From: an uncultured Bulleidia sp.
GTDB taxonomy: Bacteria > Bacillota_I > Bacilli_A > Erysipelotrichales > Erysipelotrichaceae
Length of the DNA: 33,338 nucleotides
NCBI GenBank assembly: GCA_934757945.1
Contig: CAKVLT010000014.1
Span: 1 to 33,338 of the forward strand
Direction of reading: 5' to 3'
Position numbers and translations under genes: made by a program. Under the pieces are notes generated by a model. It saw nothing but the letters and a program-made list of their open reading frames with translations, did not search any database and was not told where the DNA came from. Position 1 is the stretch's first letter, and each line of letters begins with the position of its first letter. Positions 31,332 through 33,338 of this stretch are shown piece by piece.

Positions 31332-32375
31332 TCAAATTGTAAAATCTCGAATTTCTTTTGCCAGATTAAAAGGAATGATTTCCTCCATCACAGTTTGTTT
31401 ATAAGCAGTCTCTTCATGCATATATGCAATGATATCCCTGGCTTTATATTCCTGGAATTTGGCCATCACCTGATCAAGAACATCTTTATCCTGGCTTGTC
31501 AAATGAGAATAGGACATATTCTCAATCGGATAAAAATGCAACATCGTTGAATCATGCACTTCATCTATTTCTTCCTGAACGTTTAATTGATCCAATAGTA
31601 CAAGACTGGAATGTCCAATTGGAAGTGCACCCATTTTTTGATGAGTATACACCAGGCCAGTAATAGCTTTGTTGAATTGTTTCATAGACAATGCGTCCAC
31701 ATACCATAACATCTTCATCAATTTGACTTTATATAAATACTTCGTATTTTTTGCGATATACGAAATACATTCTTCTATTTTATCTATATTCAGTGTCACA
31801 AATCCATTGAAAACAGATGGCTCCTGATATTCAACATAATTGCTTTCAAAAGTCTGGCGTGACAGATACTCTTTTCCATATACATCAAGATTTTTTATCA
31901 TACAATTTTTAATTGCTTTCAGTCTTGATTCACAAAATTTATCATGATGCTTATCAAGCAATTCTATGGCAATAAGAGGACTGTCCCTTACCATGCATAA
32001 CATTACATCATACGCTTCATCCTGAATGGATTTACTTTCATAGCGAGAAATTGTAGCCTCTCCCCATCCCATCAAACGAGCAAGTTCTACCTGTGACAAA
32101 TCATAAGTTTCTCTTAAAGCAACTATCTCATCCGATGTAAGTAAATGATGCTTTTTTCTATAGGCATTCTTTGCTGCCTGCAGATTTGCATTTATTAACG
32201 ATGCAGTTTCAAACTCACACTCACCATCTTCTCCATTTGTACAATAATAATACTTTTCTAAATACTCTACCACTTCTCCCTTTATAGTGGCAGTAGTCAT
32301 ACGTTTTCTTTCCTCAATATCATGAATTTTATCGCATATTGGGCAATCCATTTGCTTAATAACTTTATACTCCAT
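31332..32375 (-). CDS. MqsA-type zinc/HTH antitoxin fused to a Panacea (DUF4065/SocA) domain
   Basis: 347 residues from the ATG at 32375 (AAGGAG six bases upstream; the longer TTG reading was rejected). Residues 1-60 form an MqsA-like zinc module with Cys11-x2-Cys14, but the second pair is Cys45-x7-Cys53 instead of C-x2-C. Residues 78-117 are an Xre-type HTH (LTSDEIVALRETYDLSQVELARLMGWGEATISRYE), the MqsA/YgiT consensus. Residues about 205-320 form the Panacea/DUF4065 domain (YLYKVKLMKMLWYVDALSMKQF). It should neutralise the toxin encoded upstream and bind the promoter palindrome. Confidence 0.88.
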   Translation of the reverse strand: MEYKVIKQMDCPICDKIHDIEERKRMTTATIKGEVVEYLEKYYYCTNGEDGECEFETASLINANLQAAKNAYRKKHHLLTSDEIVALRETYDLSQVELARLMGWGEATISRYESKSIQDEAYDVMLCMVRDSPLIAIELLDKHHDKFCESRLKAIKNCMIKNLDVYGKEYLSRQTFESNYVEYQEPSVFNGFVTLNIDKIEECISYIAKNTKYLYKVKLMKMLWYVDALSMKQFNKAITGLVYTHQKMGALPIGHSSLVLLDQLNVQEEIDEVHDSTMLHFYPIENMSYSHLTSQDKDVLDQVMAKFQEYKARDIIAYMHEETAYKQTVMEEIIPFNLAKEIRDFTI

Positions 32376-32407
32376 TTTGTTCTCCTTCTGATGCAATTGA
32401 ACCTCTT

Positions 32408-32821
32408 TTACAGATAAGGGAAATCCATTGGATATTCCGCGAAATGAAATGATACACAGAGAATTTTTCTTGCCGGTTCACCTTTAATTTTAAATTTGAT
32501 ATATACCAGTTGATCATGTATCACTTTTCCAAAGACAAACAGCCGTGGTGGGTTATCATCATCTCTATCAAACAATGTTTCTGAATATTCTTCAATTGTC
32601 AGCTCTTTCAGCCTGTCTACAACGTCTTCTGCCTGATAATCCAATTCAAGAAGAGTGTCCGTCGTTGAATACTTATTTTTCTCTCCGGGTTTACTTTTTC
32701 TAATCAGATAAAAATCCGTTTCAATGTTAAAGTTATCATTTTGAGTAATAGTTTTAACTTCAGCCAAAATATCCATAACATCATTCTTATCTGATTTCAT
32801 TGGGTGTTTTATAAAAGTCAC
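32408..32821 (-). CDS. MqsR-like toxin, partner of the MqsA-Panacea antitoxin
   Basis: 137 residues from a GTG at 32821; an ATG at 32800 is an alternative, and neither has a good ribosome site. The order of elements resembles MqsR ribonucleases: an N-terminal helix (VMDILAEVKTI), then LELDYQAEDVVDRLKELTIEEY, comparable to the L-x-F-D and L-x-x-x-D-F-Y region of MqsR. A C-terminal strand pair follows (VYIKFKIKG, then ILCVSFHFAEYPMDFPYL). It lies 32 bases upstream of the antitoxin in toxin-first order, as in mqsRA. The assignment is by layout and remote similarity, so RNase activity is not proven. Confidence 0.68.
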   Translation of the reverse strand: MTFIKHPMKSDKNDVMDILAEVKTITQNDNFNIETDFYLIRKSKPGEKNKYSTTDTLLELDYQAEDVVDRLKELTIEEYSETLFDRDDDNPPRLFVFGKVIHDQLVYIKFKIKGEPARKILCVSFHFAEYPMDFPYL

Positions 32822-32830
32822 CTACAGACA

Positions 32831-32846
32831 ACTATCAATTGATAGT
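32831..32846. promoter_or_regulatory. palindromic operator of the toxin-antitoxin operon
   Basis: ACTATCAATTGATAGT is a perfect 16-base palindrome, nine bases before the toxin start. A -10-like TATACT lies just upstream on the minus strand (32858-32853), so the palindrome covers the predicted transcription start. This is the expected place for an autorepressing HTH antitoxin. Confidence 0.7.
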
Positions 32847-33299
32847 GTTTATAGTATATCATCTATTCCACATTATGAATTTATTTTTTAATTTATCGCA
32901 CAAAAAATATTCTCATTCACAAGACATGCAGAATAAACACATATTGCAACTGATGGTGTATGAATGTTTCAGAACACTCAGAATACTCCCAATCATTGCA
33001 ACAAAAATAACAGGTGTTGCAGATAGGATGTGTGTATGTAATTGAAAGATGAATTTTTGTTTATGCTCAAGTTTTTTGCATTATAAGAAAAACTCAACAA
33101 AAACCATTGGTAAGGTGCGAAATAATTATTGTAATTTAAACAACTTTCGGCAGATTGGCAGAATGCCGAAAGTTGTTTAAATATTATCTGCAAATATGGT
33201 GAGTAATCCGATTTCTACTATGCATTTGTGTCATCCCTTTCACTTAGCTACATGCAGAATACGTAACCGCTACATAATCTGTACCTACAAATAGAAAAG
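32847..33299. other. gene-free stretch beside the toxin-antitoxin operon
   Basis: The whole interval 32822-33338 lacks a convincing gene. Short open frames near 32839-33045 and 32993-33193 have no ribosome sites or protein-like composition. It contains the toxin promoter, a large inverted repeat (33134-33182) and, at the right end, a terminator. Confidence 0.5.
33134..33182. repeat. 19-bp perfect inverted repeat
   Basis: The left arm 33134-33152 starts ATTTAAACAACTTTCGG; the right arm 33164-33182 is its exact reverse complement. The loop is 11 bases (GATTGGCAGAA). The arms end in A/T runs on both sides, so it might work as a weak bidirectional terminator. It is not adjacent to a known gene end. 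Confidence 0.8.
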
Positions 33300-33334
33300 C
33301 CTGTGGATTACAATCAACGTTGTAATTACACAGG
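33300..33334 (-). terminator. terminator of a minus-strand gene beyond the right edge
   Basis: CCTGTG/CACAGG (33300-33305, 33329-33334) and ATTACAA/TTGTAAT (33307-33313, 33320-33326) pair. On the minus strand it is followed by CTTTTCTATTTG. Confidence 0.65.
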
Positions 33335-33338
33335 ATTT

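Noticed and set aside
32839..33193. Small genes in the right-hand gap
   Set aside because: The frames are short, have no ribosome sites, and overlap the palindromic or inverted-repeat DNA.
27526..33326. A 13-base identity (TCAACGTTGTAAT) at 27526-27538 and 33314-33326
   Set aside because: Several identical 13-mers are expected by chance in 33 kb of AT-rich sequence, and the contexts differ.

Overview
The window reads as a chromosomal segment of a low-GC, Gram-positive (Bacillota) bacterium. The evidence is strong AGGAGG-type ribosome binding sites, AT-rich intergenic DNA with simple hairpin-plus-U-tract terminators, a Bacillus-type primary sigma factor, a PTS permease with a catabolite-responsive element, zinc-type S14, L36 and L31, and the order rpmE / prfA / prmC / murA. 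The absence of rpmD (L30) and the gene content would fit an Erysipelotrichia-like gut anaerobe related to Mollicutes. That family-level placement is an inference from gene content and was not tested with a tree.

Layout. (1) At 1-3190 lie the first 16 codons of a gene running off the left edge, a sodium:alanine/glycine symporter (minus strand) and a divergent membrane diguanylate cyclase (plus strand). (2) At 3278-17166 is the S10-spc-alpha ribosomal superoperon on the minus strand: rpsJ-rplCDWB-rpsS-rplV-rpsC-rplP-rpmC-rpsQ-rplNXE-rpsN-rpsH-rplFR-rpsE-rplO-secY-adk, a decayed infA remnant, then rpmJ-rpsMK-rpoA-rplQ. rpmD and map are absent from their usual positions, and infA is represented only by a broken fossil with an in-frame stop. 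(3) At 17301-22233 are an AlbA_2/ATPase-type transcriptional regulator, then rpmE and a compact rpoD-prfA-prmC operon. (4) At 22322-25644 are a zinc-ribbon membrane protein, murA with an RpiR-family regulator, and a small membrane protein. (5) At 25736-28846 are a lone PTS EIIC permease, whose promoter -35 box is covered by cre-like sites, and a membrane-anchored ComEC-type metallo-beta-lactamase-fold protein that has lost its metal-ligand histidines. (6) At 29050-32846 is a small defence-type island: an AAA ATPase plus RloB/TOPRIM pair (AbiL/RloAB-like) bracketed by two diverged 78-79 bp direct repeats, next to an MqsR-like toxin and an MqsA-Panacea (DUF4065) antitoxin with a perfect palindromic operator. 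(7) At 32847-33338 there is no gene, but there is a 19-bp perfect inverted repeat and the terminator of a gene beyond the right edge.

How it fits together. Regions 2-4 are housekeeping: ribosome assembly, Sec export, adenylate balance, the RNA polymerase alpha subunit and primary sigma factor, translation termination, and the first committed step of peptidoglycan synthesis. Regions 5-6 are accessory: carbon-catabolite-controlled sugar uptake followed by anti-phage and toxin-antitoxin genes. The signals most worth a second look are the infA fossil in the ribosomal operon, the direct repeats that exactly bracket the ATPase-RloB cassette, the three-part antitoxin, and the metallo-beta-lactamase-fold protein without its active site.
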